NCBI RefSeq assembly: GCF_001558155.1
Contig: NZ_LOAS01000009.1
Location: 1-64,000, forward strand
Reading direction: 5' to 3'
DNA: 64,000 bases
Source: Aliiruegeria sabulilitoris
Lineage (GTDB): Bacteria; Pseudomonadota; Alphaproteobacteria; Rhodobacterales; Rhodobacteraceae
The position numbers and the translations under genes are program-made. Under the pieces are notes generated by a model, which was given only the letters and a program-made list of their open reading frames with translations, was not told the origin of the DNA and searched no databases. Of the stretch, positions 17,461-24,562 are shown piece after piece. Numbering within the stretch: the stretch's first letter is position 1; each line of letters opens with the position of its first letter.

Positions 17461-17542
17461 GTTAGCGCTATCTTCACTGATTAAGATACGCCGGATTGTG
17501 GCGATTTGAACGCTTGATTGGGCAATGCTGCTATGCAGCATT
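17461..17542 (-). promoter_or_regulatory. Bipartite upstream element of DUF1127 copy b
   Basis: A perfect 8+3+8 inverted repeat AATGCTGC-TAT-GCAGCATT (17524-17542) and the box GTTAGCGC (17461-17468) lie upstream of copy b. The CTGC half-site starts 60 bases from the end of the box. The same pair at the same spacing occurs before copies c and d. CTGC-N3-GCAG matches the consensus described for PhaR, the polyhydroxybutyrate-responsive repressor of Paracoccus; this link is inferred. Confidence 0.55.
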
Positions 17543-17592
17543 TGCAATCTGATTTTCACAAAAGGTTCATACTTAGGCACAAATGCCGGCGC

Positions 17593-17676
17593 AGAAAAAG
17601 AAATGGCGACGACACCAGGGAGGAGGGTGTCGTCGCCATTTTGATCTACGGTCCTGAGGGAGGAGATGGACCGTAG
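17593..17676 (-). ncRNA. Cuckoo/CcsR-type RNA unit after DUF1127 copy c
   Basis: The first hairpin (17646-17676) has a 9-bp stem CTACGGTCC/GGACCGTAG. The second (17601-17641) has a perfect 16-bp stem around a 9-base loop CTCCTCCCT and is followed on the minus strand by TTTCTTTTTC, making it an intrinsic terminator. Both loops expose CTCCTCCCT. The unit begins 11 bases after the stop of DUF1127 copy c and probably matures from the same transcript. Confidence 0.85.
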
Positions 17677-17687
17677 TTTGGTAAAAC

Positions 17688-17906
17688 TCAGGCTTTGCGT
17701 GCGGCCTCGCGCGCAATTTCGCGGAACATTGCGCGGCTCAGGCCAAGGTCGCCAAGTTCGCGATCGCCAAGCGTGCTCAGCTCATCCATGGTCCGGCGAT
17801 AGGCGCGGAACTGGCGCAACTTGGTCAGTCCACCATCGACCATCGCCGAAAACCAGGATGCGTTCACGCCGGTTTCGATACGGGAGGTGTTGGCAGCGAT
17901 ATCCAT
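17688..17906 (-). CDS. DUF1127 small protein, copy c
   Basis: This 72-residue DUF1127 protein has the C-terminal module FRAYRRTMDELSTLGDRELG followed by DLGLSRAMFREIAREAA. AAGGAA is a good ribosome site before the ATG. It is followed by one cuckoo RNA unit with a clear terminator and preceded by the conserved palindrome/GTTAGCGC element. It is closest in length and layout to copy d, suggesting duplication of a gene-plus-RNA module. Confidence 0.85.
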   Translation of the reverse strand: MDIAANTSRIETGVNASWFSAMVDGGLTKLRQFRAYRRTMDELSTLGDRELGDLGLSRAMFREIAREAARKA

Positions 17907-17972
17907 TTTCGTCTTCCTTCGGATTGTTCGGAACCTTTCCGAACCGGGTGTTGAGGCATCTAATCAGTCATT

Positions 17973-18055
17973 GTTAGCGCTCTCTTGAGCCTCAATTTAG
18001 TGATTGGGCGTTTCGGGGCAATCCCGAGAATGGTCAAAGCCGCTATGCAGTTTGC
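17973..18055 (-). promoter_or_regulatory. Bipartite upstream element of DUF1127 copy c
   Basis: GTTAGCGC (17973-17980) and CCGC-TAT-GCAG (18040-18050), flanked by CAAA and TTTG, are spaced 60 bases apart exactly as before copy b. One half-site base differs from the perfect palindrome. A shared regulator is inferred. Confidence 0.5.
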
Positions 18056-18136
18056 GCCGTGAGCTATGATGTTAGCGTTAAGCATTGCTTCGCGCAGGTT
18101 TAGCGCAGCTTTCCAATTCAACTTGGCGGTGGAGAC

Positions 18137-18218
18137 AAAAAAATGGCGGCGACACCAGGGAGGAGGAGGGTGTCGCCGCCGTAATGCAGAAAACCCAGGG
18201 AGGAGGACGGGCTTTCTG
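18137..18218 (-). ncRNA. Cuckoo/CcsR-type RNA unit IV (last of four tandem units)
   Basis: The first hairpin (18187-18218) has stem CAGAAAACCC/GGGCTTTCTG with one imperfect pair. The second (18145-18180) has a perfect 12-bp stem GGCGGCGACACC and loop CTCCTCCTCCCT, followed on the minus strand by ATTTTTTT. The T run makes this the terminator of the whole four-unit array. Confidence 0.87.
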
Positions 18219-18268
18219 TAACCATGTTCTGCGCTTTCGCGCTCCGGACAAACCGGCTGGAATTAGGT

Positions 18269-18339
18269 GCGGCGACACCAGGGAGGAGGAAGGTGTCGCC
18301 GCGGAACCGAAAGACCCAGGGAGGAGGACGGATCTTCGG
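18269..18339 (-). ncRNA. Cuckoo/CcsR-type RNA unit III
   Basis: The first hairpin (18307-18339) is closed by CCGAA/TTCGG. The second (18269-18302) has an 11-bp stem GCGGCGACACC/GGTGTCGCCGC. Both loops carry CCTCCTCCCT on the minus strand. No T run follows, so it is internal to the array. The spacer to unit IV has its own GCGC-TTTC-GCGC hairpin (18231-18242), a possible processing site. Confidence 0.83.
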
Positions 18340-18394
18340 AACTTTATGTCGCTGCGCCTCTCAGGCGCGTCGGGCTTGCCCGACCGTGTAGGTT

Positions 18395-18469
18395 GCGGAG
18401 ACACCAGGGAGGAGGAGGGTGCCGCCGCCGAAACCATGACCCAGGGAGGAGGAGGGGCTTCCGGTTCCG
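18395..18469 (-). ncRNA. Cuckoo/CcsR-type RNA unit II (diverged stems)
   Basis: The second hairpin (18395-18428) has stem GCGGAGACACC/GGTGCCGCCGC with two mismatches. The first (18429-18469) is longer and imperfect. Both loops keep the full CCTCCTCCCT motif while the stems have drifted, so the loop is the conserved part. A GTCGGGC-TT-GCCCGAC hairpin (18369-18384) separates it from unit III. Confidence 0.78.
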
Positions 18470-18498
18470 TATCTCTGCCCTTTCGGGCGGTATCTTGT

Positions 18499-18570
18499 GG
18501 CGGCAACACCAGGGAGGAGGAGGGTGTTGCCGCCGTATCAGAAAACCCAGGGAGGAGGACGGGTTCCTGA
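18499..18570 (-). ncRNA. Cuckoo/CcsR-type RNA unit I (first after DUF1127 copy d)
   Basis: The first hairpin (18538-18570) has stem TCAGAAAACCC/GGGTTCCTGA with one imperfect pair. The second (18499-18534) has a perfect 12-bp stem GGCGGCAACACC/GGTGTTGCCGCC. Both loops carry CCTCCTCCCT. It starts 12 bases after the stop of DUF1127 copy d. A GCCC-TTTC-GGGC hairpin (18477-18488) separates it from unit II. Confidence 0.85.
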
Positions 18571-18582
18571 AACTCTATCTCG

Positions 18583-18801
18583 TTACGCCGCTTTCGCAGC
18601 CTGCCATGCCAGAGGCCGGATCATGTCCCGGCTGAGGCCCAGCTTGTTCAGTTCCGCATCGGTCAGCGCGGACAGTTCACTCCGGGTCCGGCGGAACCTC
18701 CGCGCTTGCCCAAACCATCCCGTCGCGCCCAGCAGTACGGTGGAGAAACGATTGCCAGATGTGCGGCTGCGCATGTCTTGTGCATTCCTTGCCGTAGCCA
18801 T
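18583..18801 (-). CDS. DUF1127 small protein, copy d, head of the four-RNA array
   Basis: This 72-residue protein has the DUF1127 module RRFRRTRSELSALTDAELNK followed by LGLSRDMIRPLA at the C-terminus. I chose the ATG at 18801 because AAGGAG lies 7 bases upstream; a start at 18840 would add 13 residues without a better site. One gene followed by four cuckoo RNA units is the arrangement known for the Rhodobacter sphaeroides DUF1127 gene and CcsR1-4, induced under stress by alternative heat-shock sigma factors. Orthology is inferred from this layout. Confidence 0.87.
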   Translation of the reverse strand: MATARNAQDMRSRTSGNRFSTVLLGATGWFGQARRFRRTRSELSALTDAELNKLGLSRDMIRPLAWQAAKAA

Positions 18802-18865
18802 CTTCTCGCTCCTTGCGGATCTATCCGCGTTTCTCACCATTCTACCCGAAGCGGGTTTCGATTGT

Positions 18866-18975
18866 GTTAGCGCCTGACTTGCGTTCCGTTAGCGCCCTCG
18901 TTGATATTCAAAATAAGGATGGAAACCGTTTGCGCAATCACCAGCAGCTTCAATGCCGCTATGCAGCATTTGCAT
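18866..18975 (-). promoter_or_regulatory. Bipartite upstream element of DUF1127 copy d with doubled box
   Basis: AATGCCGC-TAT-GCAGCATT (18952-18970) is the same palindrome with one changed base. GTTAGCGC occurs twice, at 18888-18895 (61 bases away, the shared spacing) and at 18866-18873. The doubled box is unique to this copy. Confidence 0.5.
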
Positions 18976-19097
18976 ATGTAGGCCTGACCTTTTTGGGGGC
19001 GGGTCGCTGCTTTTTTGGGCGAGATACGGACGTGACTTGCGCTCGACCGTGGGGAGGTTAGGTGTGACGGTAGGTTTTCGGAAGGTCGGACAAGAAA

Positions 19098-20189
19098 ATG
19101 GCTCTAACCCGTGAAGAAGTTGTCAAGGCGCTGAAGGGCGTATCTCTGGAAGATGGTGGCGATTTGGTCTCACGCGACCTCGTGCGTGCTCTTTCCGTCG
19201 ATCCCGGTGGGAGGGTCAGTTTCGTCATCGAAGCCGAATCTGCGCAGATGGCGCGGACGATGGAGCCGGTTCGGCAGGCTGCCGAGGGTGTCGTGGCAAG
19301 ACTCGACGGCGTGACGGCGGTTTCCGCAATCCTGACGGCACATTCCGGAGCCCCGGGTGGCGGAGCGCAGGCCAGTTCGCCGCCGAATTTGAAGGTGGGG
19401 CGGCATCCTACGGCACAACCCGCCGGCCCTCAGGGCGTTCCCGGCATCGAACGCATTCTTCTTGTCGGCTCCGGCAAGGGGGGCGTCGGCAAATCCACGG
19501 TTTCGGCTAACCTCGCGGTGGCGCTTGCGCGGCAGGGGCGGCGTGTCGGGCTGCTGGATGCCGATATATATGGTCCGTCTCAGCCGCGGATGATGGGGGC
19601 GAGCGGCCGGCCGGCGTCGCCGGATGGCAAAACCATCGTGCCGTTGACAGCACATGGCGTCACGCTCATGTCCATGGGCTCGCTGCTCAAGGAATCCGAA
19701 GCCGTGATCTGGCGTGGCCCGATGCTTATGGGGGCGCTTCAGCAGATGATGGGGGATGTGGCCTGGGGCGAGCTTGATGTCCTGATCATCGACCTGCCGC
19801 CGGGAACCGGCGACGTACAGCTTACCCTTGGCCAGAAATACCGGACCAACGGCGCGATCGTCGTCTCCACGCCCCAGGACGTCGCGCTGCTCGATGCGCG
19901 CCGCGCAATCGACATGTTCACCAAGCTCAAGGTGCCGATCCTCGGTCTGATCGAGAACATGTCTACTTATATATGTCCCAGCTGCGGACATGAGGCGCAT
20001 CTGTTTGGTCATGGTGGCGTGGCTGCCGAGGCGCAGGCGATGGATGTGCCCTTCCTTGGAGCGCTGCCGTTGGAACTGGAAACCCGGGTCGCGGGCGATT
20101 CCGGGGTGCCGGTCGCGTTGGGCGAGGGGCCTGCGGCCGATGCCTATGCGGCTTTGGCGGCGCGACTTGTGGGCGGCGGCATGGCCTGA
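19098..20189 (+). CDS. apbC: Mrp/ApbC family iron-sulfur cluster carrier ATPase
   Basis: This 363-residue cytosolic P-loop protein loads Fe-S clusters onto apoproteins. An N-terminal MIP18/DUF59 domain (residues about 5-80) is joined by a Gly/Ala/Pro linker to a ParA-like ATPase with deviant Walker A GKGGVGKST (126-134), LLDADIYGPSQPRM, and DLPPGTGD (232-239). The CPSC motif (293-296) is the cluster-bridging Cys pair of a dimer. The start is the ATG at 19098. It is monocistronic, with a strong terminator behind it, and divergent from DUF1127 copy d. Confidence 0.93.
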   Translation: MALTREEVVKALKGVSLEDGGDLVSRDLVRALSVDPGGRVSFVIEAESAQMARTMEPVRQAAEGVVARLDGVTAVSAILTAHSGAPGGGAQASSPPNLKVGRHPTAQPAGPQGVPGIERILLVGSGKGGVGKSTVSANLAVALARQGRRVGLLDADIYGPSQPRMMGASGRPASPDGKTIVPLTAHGVTLMSMGSLLKESEAVIWRGPMLMGALQQMMGDVAWGELDVLIIDLPPGTGDVQLTLGQKYRTNGAIVVSTPQDVALLDARRAIDMFTKLKVPILGLIENMSTYICPSCGHEAHLFGHGGVAAEAQAMDVPFLGALPLELETRVAGDSGVPVALGEGPAADAYAALAARLVGGGMA

Positions 20190-20215
20190 TCCAGACCGAA
20201 TAAGCTGAAAATCCG

Positions 20216-20243
20216 ACGGGAGGGGGCTGTCCCCTCCCGTTTT
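20216..20243 (+). terminator. Rho-independent terminator of apbC
   Basis: CGGGAGGGG pairs perfectly with CCCCTCCCG around GCTGT and is followed by TTTTG. Confidence 0.85.
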
Positions 20244-20253
20244 GATTCCGGCG

Positions 20254-20358
20254 ATGGGAAATCATGACACCGACTAGCCCTAGGGGTGCGGCAAGGCGAA
20301 TCGCGCCGGTGGCGATGGCTTGATTCGTATGGGAAATCATGGTCCGAGACGGGAAATA
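20254..20358. repeat. Direct repeats ATGGGAAATCATG before the dcw cluster
   Basis: The 13-base string ATGGGAAATCATG occurs at 20254-20266 and again at 20329-20341, and a partial copy CGGGAAATA follows at 20350. They lie in the gene-free stretch 20244-20518, which otherwise shows only short out-of-context ORFs. A regulator site is possible; no known motif is recognised. Confidence 0.35.
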
Positions 20359-20518
20359 CTGAAAAAATCGGGTCGATTTCATGAGTTCGAAGGCATTCCC
20401 AAGATTTTTTTCGTTAACGGCGTCGGTGGCATATCTTGTGCCTGTCTGCTCCCTGATCGCTATTTGTGCCGAAAATGCGGGGTACTCCTGTCCTCATTGA
20501 GCCCCGTTCTTCACCAAG

Positions 20519-20543
20519 TGGGTCAGTGTGGGGCAAAGTGTTA
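20519..20543 (+). promoter_or_regulatory. MraZ box of the dcw cluster
   Basis: TGGGT-CAGTG-TGGGG-CAAAG-TGTTA gives TGGGN-type repeats at exact 10-base periodicity, the last one degenerate. This is the pattern MraZ binds upstream of its own gene in Escherichia coli. It lies about 290 bases before mraZ, so the cluster probably starts with a long leader. Confidence 0.6.
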
Positions 20544-20570
20544 TTGATTTCTATGAAGGGGGGCGGCATA

Positions 20571-20690
20571 GTGAATTCACACGATGAGGACGGGCAGACA
20601 AAAAAAGGGGCGACAGACCCCGGAACTTCCCAAGGTCAGGTTTCATACAGGCACCCGCTTTTCATCGACAAAAAGAGATCCGACGCGTGA
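20571..20690 (+). CDS. Possible leader peptide ORF 1 in the dcw leader
   Basis: A 39-codon GTG-start frame (MNSHDEDGQTKKGATDPGTS...) follows an AAGGGGGG stretch at a plausible distance just downstream of the MraZ box. Its stop overlaps a second GTG start (GTGA). No homolog is recognised; it may be a translated leader or chance. Confidence 0.25.
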   Translation: MNSHDEDGQTKKGATDPGTSQGQVSYRHPLFIDKKRSDA

Positions 20691-20797
20691 GCGAGCAGAC
20701 ATCCCCCCAGGTGGCACGCGCGATCGGACATACCCAGCGATGGGACGAGGGCGGCGGATCAGACAGTGGCAGCAGTCTGATCCGCCGTTTTCGTTAA
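20687..20797 (+). CDS. Possible leader peptide ORF 2 in the dcw leader
   Basis: A 36-codon GTG-start frame (MSEQTSPQVARAIGHTQRWD...) is coupled to the previous small ORF by a GTGA overlap. It runs through a terminator-like hairpin and stops immediately after it. If translated, ribosomes would disrupt that hairpin, which is the geometry of attenuation. Evidence is positional only. Confidence 0.25.
   Translation: MSEQTSPQVARAIGHTQRWDEGGGSDSGSSLIRRFR
20752..20794 (+). terminator. Terminator-like hairpin 40 bases before mraZ
   Basis: CGGCGGATCAGAC pairs perfectly over 13 bp with GTCTGATCCGCCG around a 10-base loop and is followed by TTTTCGTT. It lies between the MraZ box and mraZ, so it would cut dcw transcripts unless it is antiterminated or a second promoter follows. 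Confidence 0.7.
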
Positions 20798-20833
20798 AGG
20801 GACGGAAACGAGAGGCAGCAAGGAGCGCTCAAA

Positions 20834-21334
20834 GTGGCGCGTGTATTCAGAGGTCAGGGCCGCAACAAGGTCGATGCGAAGGGCAGGGTTTCAGTACCCG
20901 CCCCGTTTCGTCGTGTGCTGGAAGCCTGTGACCCTGAGTGGAAAGACGGCCTGCAGCCGAACCTGGTCGTGCATTACGGCACCTCCCGCAAGAAATTCCT
21001 CGAAGTCTACACGATGGAGGCCGCAGCCGAAGTCGATGCCAAGATCAGCGGCATGACGCGTGGCTCCAAGGAGCGCCGCATGATGGAAGCCTATTTCAAC
21101 GCGCAGTCACATCCGGCAAGCGTGGATGACAACGGGCGCCTGCTGTTGCCGCAAAACATTCGCGACATGATCGGGTTGGAAGGGGAGGCGCTTTTCGTCG
21201 CCTCCCACGACACGTTCCACATCTGGAACCCGGAAACCTATGAGCGGGAAGTCGCCCCGCAAACCGAAGCGATGCTGGATGAACTGCCCGACGATGTCGA
21301 TCCGCTGACGCTCCTGGAGGCAGGAGGCTTCTGA
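20834..21334 (+). CDS. mraZ: Transcriptional regulator MraZ
   Basis: This 166-residue protein has two SpoVT/AbrB half-domains with the signatures KVDAKGRVSVPAPFR (about residues 12-26) and DDNGRLLLPQNIRDM (about 97-111). MraZ forms ring oligomers that bind TGGGN repeats and repress the dcw operon. The GTG start has AAGGAG nine bases upstream. The C-terminal acidic extension (DELPDDVDPLTLLEAG) makes it slightly longer than the E. coli protein (about 150). It is the first gene of the dcw cluster; rsmH starts three bases after its stop. Confidence 0.95.
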   Translation: MARVFRGQGRNKVDAKGRVSVPAPFRRVLEACDPEWKDGLQPNLVVHYGTSRKKFLEVYTMEAAAEVDAKISGMTRGSKERRMMEAYFNAQSHPASVDDNGRLLLPQNIRDMIGLEGEALFVASHDTFHIWNPETYEREVAPQTEAMLDELPDDVDPLTLLEAGGF

Positions 21335-21337
21335 ACC

Positions 21338-22339
21338 ATGGTTGGTGCCGCCCCTTCGAACGACCCCAAATCGCCGCATGTCTCCGTTTTGATCGACCCG
21401 TTGATCAAGGCGGTTTCGCCCGTTTCCGGCACATGGCTGGACGGCACCTTTGGTGCGGGCGGCTATACCCGACGCCTTTTCGATGCAGGGGCGGAGAAGG
21501 TGATCGGTGTCGATCGCGATCCGAGTGCGCTCGCGCTCGCGGCGCCCTTGCAGGAAGAATATGGCGACCGGCTGAAACTGGTCCAAGGCAAGTTTTCCGA
21601 ACTGGACGAGCATGCCGGGGAGCCGCTCGACGGGGTCGTGCTCGATCTCGGCGTGTCCTCGATGCAGCTCGATCAGGCCGAGCGCGGGTTTTCGTTCCTG
21701 CGCGAGGGGCCGCTGGACATGCGGATGAGCGATCAGGGGCCGTCGGCCGCCGACCTGGTCAACTCTGCCAGCGCCGACGAGCTTGCCGACATTCTTTATC
21801 ACTATGGCGAGGAGCGTGCCTCGCGCCGCATCGCGCGGGCGATTGTCGCCGTGCGGCCCTTCGAGAACACGCTGCAACTGGCTGAGGCTGTCGCCTCGTG
21901 CCTGCCGCGTCCGCGTCCGGGGCAGATCCACCCGGCCACCCGGTCTTTTCAGGCGATCCGCATTGCGGTGAATGACGAGTTCGGAGAGCTGATCGCGGGA
22001 CTTCAGGCGGCCGAACGGGCGCTTAAGCCGGGCGGAAAACTCGCGGTCGTGACCTTCCATTCGCTTGAGGACCGCGTGGTCAAACGCTTCTTGCAGGCGC
22101 GTTCGGGCAGCATGGCGCGCACCAACCGTTACGCGCCCGAGGCAGAAGAGCAGGTGGCGCAGTTCAAGCTGATTTCCCGCAAGGCCATCGGGCCGAGTGA
22201 CGAGGAGATTGCCGCCAACCCGCGTGCGCGCTCGGCCAAGTTGCGCGCCGCGATCCGGACGGACGCTCCCATTACCCCCCTCGACCGCACCGCCATGGGC
22301 CTTCCGGGCCCCAAGGATTGGTGGAAGGAGACGCCATGA
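21338..22339 (+). CDS. rsmH: 16S rRNA m4C1402 methyltransferase RsmH (MraW)
   Basis: This 333-residue SAM-dependent enzyme N4-methylates C1402 in the ribosomal P site. It shows the SAM-site motif [16 protein letters not shown], the acidic ribose ligand [10 protein letters not shown], the catalytic region [20 protein letters not shown] with GPLDMRM, and [19 protein letters not shown]. The length is normal. Its stop overlaps the ftsL start (ATGA), and AAGGAG for ftsL lies inside its 3' end. Confidence 0.95.
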   Translation: MVGAAPSNDPKSPHVSVLIDPLIKAVSPVSGTWLDGTFGAGGYTRRLFDAGAEKVIGVDRDPSALALAAPLQEEYGDRLKLVQGKFSELDEHAGEPLDGVVLDLGVSSMQLDQAERGFSFLREGPLDMRMSDQGPSAADLVNSASADELADILYHYGEERASRRIARAIVAVRPFENTLQLAEAVASCLPRPRPGQIHPATRSFQAIRIAVNDEFGELIAGLQAAERALKPGGKLAVVTFHSLEDRVVKRFLQARSGSMARTNRYAPEAEEQVAQFKLISRKAIGPSDEEIAANPRARSAKLRAAIRTDAPITPLDRTAMGLPGPKDWWKETP

Positions 22340-22692
22340 AGACGTTTTTCTACCTGATGTCCGCGCTTTTCGTCATGGGGCTGGCCTTCTGGGCCTACCA
22401 GGAAAATTACCAGACCCAGGCCGCGCTCAAGCAATCGGCCGTGCTCAAGCGTGAAATCGGCGATCTTCGTCAGGAGCTTGCGGTGCTGGAGGCCGAGTGG
22501 GCCTATCTAAACCGGCCCGGGCGATTGGCCGAGCTGGCCGAGATCAATTTCGACACGCTGGGCCTGTTGCCGCTCATGCCGGAGCAATTCGGCTCGCTGG
22601 AACAGGTGGCCTTCCCGCCGCTGCCCGGGCTCGCCATTTCGGATCCAATCGAGGTGCGCGGTCATATTGCCGTCGGAGGACAGTTCCCATGA
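22336..22692 (+). CDS. ftsL: Cell division protein FtsL
   Basis: This 118-residue bitopic protein has one membrane segment ([18 protein letters not shown], residues 4-21) and a periplasmic coiled coil with heptad Leu ([20 protein letters not shown], about 36-55). That is the FtsL fold that pairs with FtsB and FtsQ to activate FtsWI. Sequence conservation is low in this family, and identity rests on position between rsmH and ftsI plus topology. It overlaps both neighbours by ATGA. Confidence 0.85.
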   Translation: MKTFFYLMSALFVMGLAFWAYQENYQTQAALKQSAVLKREIGDLRQELAVLEAEWAYLNRPGRLAELAEINFDTLGLLPLMPEQFGSLEQVAFPPLPGLAISDPIEVRGHIAVGGQFP

Positions 22693-24476
22693 TCCGCACA
22701 CCGCTGCGCCCGCTCGCCCGCGTGTTGTCGGCGCGTGAAAAGGGTGAGAACCCCGAGGCTATCGAGAAAGAGAACCTTCGTCAGCGCCACGAGCAAATGC
22801 GCGACCGGGCGCGCCATCGGGCCGAGGGCCGGCTGTTCCTGCTCGTGCTTTGCTTTTTCTGTGCCTACGCGGTGATCGGCATGCGGATGGGGAGCCTTGC
22901 GGCTTCCGAGCCAACGGAGCCACGCGCCGCCGCGACCGGGTCCGATATCGTTGCACAGCGCGCCAATATCGTCGATCGCAACGGCCGTATCCTTGCCACG
23001 AACCTGTCTACCCATTCGCTCTATGCCCAGATTCGCGACATGGTCGAGCCGGAACGGGCCGCGCGCGAGCTAGCCAAGATCTTTCCCGATCTCGACGCGG
23101 ACAAGCTTTATTCCGATTTCACCGGCAAGCGGAAATTCCTCTGGATCAAGAAGAAGCTGAGCCCCGAGCAGATGCAGGCCGTGCATGATATCGGCGAGCC
23201 GGGGCTTTTGTTCGGCCCGCGCGAAATGCGGCTCTATCCGAACGGAAAACTGGCCGCGCATGTGCTTGGGGGGGCAAGTTTCGGCCGCGAGGGCGTCCAT
23301 TCTGCCGAGGTTGTCGGCGTGGCCGGTGTCGAAAAGGAGTTCGATGCCTGGCTGCGGGACCCGGCCAATAACGGCGCACCTCTGGAATTGTCGCTGGACC
23401 TGACGGTGCAGGCCGCCTCGCGCGAGATCCTCGAAGGTGGCATGCGGCTGATGAATGCCAAGGGCGCCAGTTCCGTCCTGATGGATGTCAAAACCGGCGA
23501 GATCCTCTCGATGATCTCGCTTCCCGATTTCGATCCCAACGACCGCCCCCGTCCGCTCACCACGGGCGATGCCGGTGACAGCCCGCTATTCAACCGCGCG
23601 GTTCAGGGTGTGTACGAGCTTGGCTCGGTGTTCAAGATATTCACCGCCGCACAGGCGATGGACCTGGGCCTGGTCAACGCCGACACCATGATCGAAGCCC
23701 ATGCGCCGATGAAATGGGGCAAGTTCAAGATCAAGGAATTCCAGAATAAATCCTACGGTACCCTGTCAGTGACCGATGTGATCGTGAAATCTTCCAATGT
23801 GGGCACCGCCAAACTGGCGCTTGCGATCGGGGCCGAGCGACAGCAGACATTCCTCGACACGCTCGGTTTCCTGCAGCCGACGCCGCTCGAAATGGTCGAG
23901 GCGCCCACGGGCAAGCCGCTGCTGCCGCCCCGCTGGACGGAGATCTCGACCATCACGATCTCCTATGGCCACGGTCTCAGCTCTTCGCCGGTGCATCTCG
24001 CCGCCGGATATGCATCGTTGTTGAACGGTGGGCTGCGGGTTCGGCCGACATTGCTGCGGCAGGAAAAGCCCCAGCATGGTGAGCGCATCGTGTCCGAAGA
24101 AGCCTCCAAAGCCGCGCGCAGCATGCTGCGGCAGGTGGTGACACGCGGCACCGCGAGCTTTGGCGAAGTTCCCGGCTATGCCGTGGGCGGCAAGACCGGC
24201 ACCGCCGACAAGCCCAAGCCCAAGGGCGGCTATTACAATGACAAGGTGATCGCGACCTTTGCCTCGGTCTTTCCCGCGAATGATCCCAAATACGTGCTGA
24301 TCGTCACGCTGGACGAGCCGGTGGAAACCTCGGGCACCAAGCCGCGCCGCACCGCCGGCTGGACGGCGGTTCCGGTCGCCGCCGAGATGATCCGGCGCAC
24401 GGCGCCGTTGCTGGGCCTGCGCCCTCAGGCCGAGCCCCTCCCAGAGGCCGAGGTCGTTCGCGTCGCACAGCATTGA
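22689..24476 (+). CDS. ftsI: Septal peptidoglycan transpeptidase FtsI (PBP3)
   Basis: This 595-residue class B penicillin-binding protein crosslinks septal peptidoglycan. A basic cytoplasmic tail of about 48 residues is followed by one membrane segment (LFLLVLCFFCAYAVIGM, 49-65), a pedestal domain starting at RANIVDRNGRILATN (91-105), and a transpeptidase domain with active-site S313-V-F-K316, SSN (368-370) and KTG (502-504). All three catalytic motifs are intact. It works with FtsW in the divisome. The start overlaps ftsL by ATGA. Confidence 0.96.
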   Translation: MIRTPLRPLARVLSAREKGENPEAIEKENLRQRHEQMRDRARHRAEGRLFLLVLCFFCAYAVIGMRMGSLAASEPTEPRAAATGSDIVAQRANIVDRNGRILATNLSTHSLYAQIRDMVEPERAARELAKIFPDLDADKLYSDFTGKRKFLWIKKKLSPEQMQAVHDIGEPGLLFGPREMRLYPNGKLAAHVLGGASFGREGVHSAEVVGVAGVEKEFDAWLRDPANNGAPLELSLDLTVQAASREILEGGMRLMNAKGASSVLMDVKTGEILSMISLPDFDPNDRPRPLTTGDAGDSPLFNRAVQGVYELGSVFKIFTAAQAMDLGLVNADTMIEAHAPMKWGKFKIKEFQNKSYGTLSVTDVIVKSSNVGTAKLALAIGAERQQTFLDTLGFLQPTPLEMVEAPTGKPLLPPRWTEISTITISYGHGLSSSPVHLAAGYASLLNGGLRVRPTLLRQEKPQHGERIVSEEASKAARSMLRQVVTRGTASFGEVPGYAVGGKTGTADKPKPKGGYYNDKVIATFASVFPANDPKYVLIVTLDEPVETSGTKPRRTAGWTAVPVAAEMIRRTAPLLGLRPQAEPLPEAEVVRVAQH

Positions 24477-24562
24477 GCGGTGGACCCCGCGCCAAAAAGG
24501 GACGAAAAAGAGCGCCATCATTGAAGGGCGGATGTCCCTTGGGAAACATGGGGTGGGCAGGA

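Noticed and set aside
17110-18570. CRISPR-like array, because AGGGAGGAGG recurs every 30-50 bases
   Set aside because: The repeated string always sits in the loop of a stem whose arms vary, spacing is not uniform, there are no unique spacers of constant length and no cas genes. The cuckoo/CcsR RNA model explains every copy.
18085-18635. Plus-strand ORFs of 122-161 codons running through the hairpin array, with AGGGAGGAGG as ribosome sites
   Set aside because: The purine-rich strings are the complement of RNA loops, the ORFs overlap each other and the DUF1127 gene, and their proteins are compositionally odd (repeated GGDTREEEG). They are shadows of the repeats.
20540-20790. RNase P RNA or 6S RNA upstream of mraZ
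   Set aside because: Conserved RNase P strings (such as GAGGAAAGTC) are absent and no 6S-like long rod with a central bubble could be drawn. The interval is better described as a leader with a terminator.
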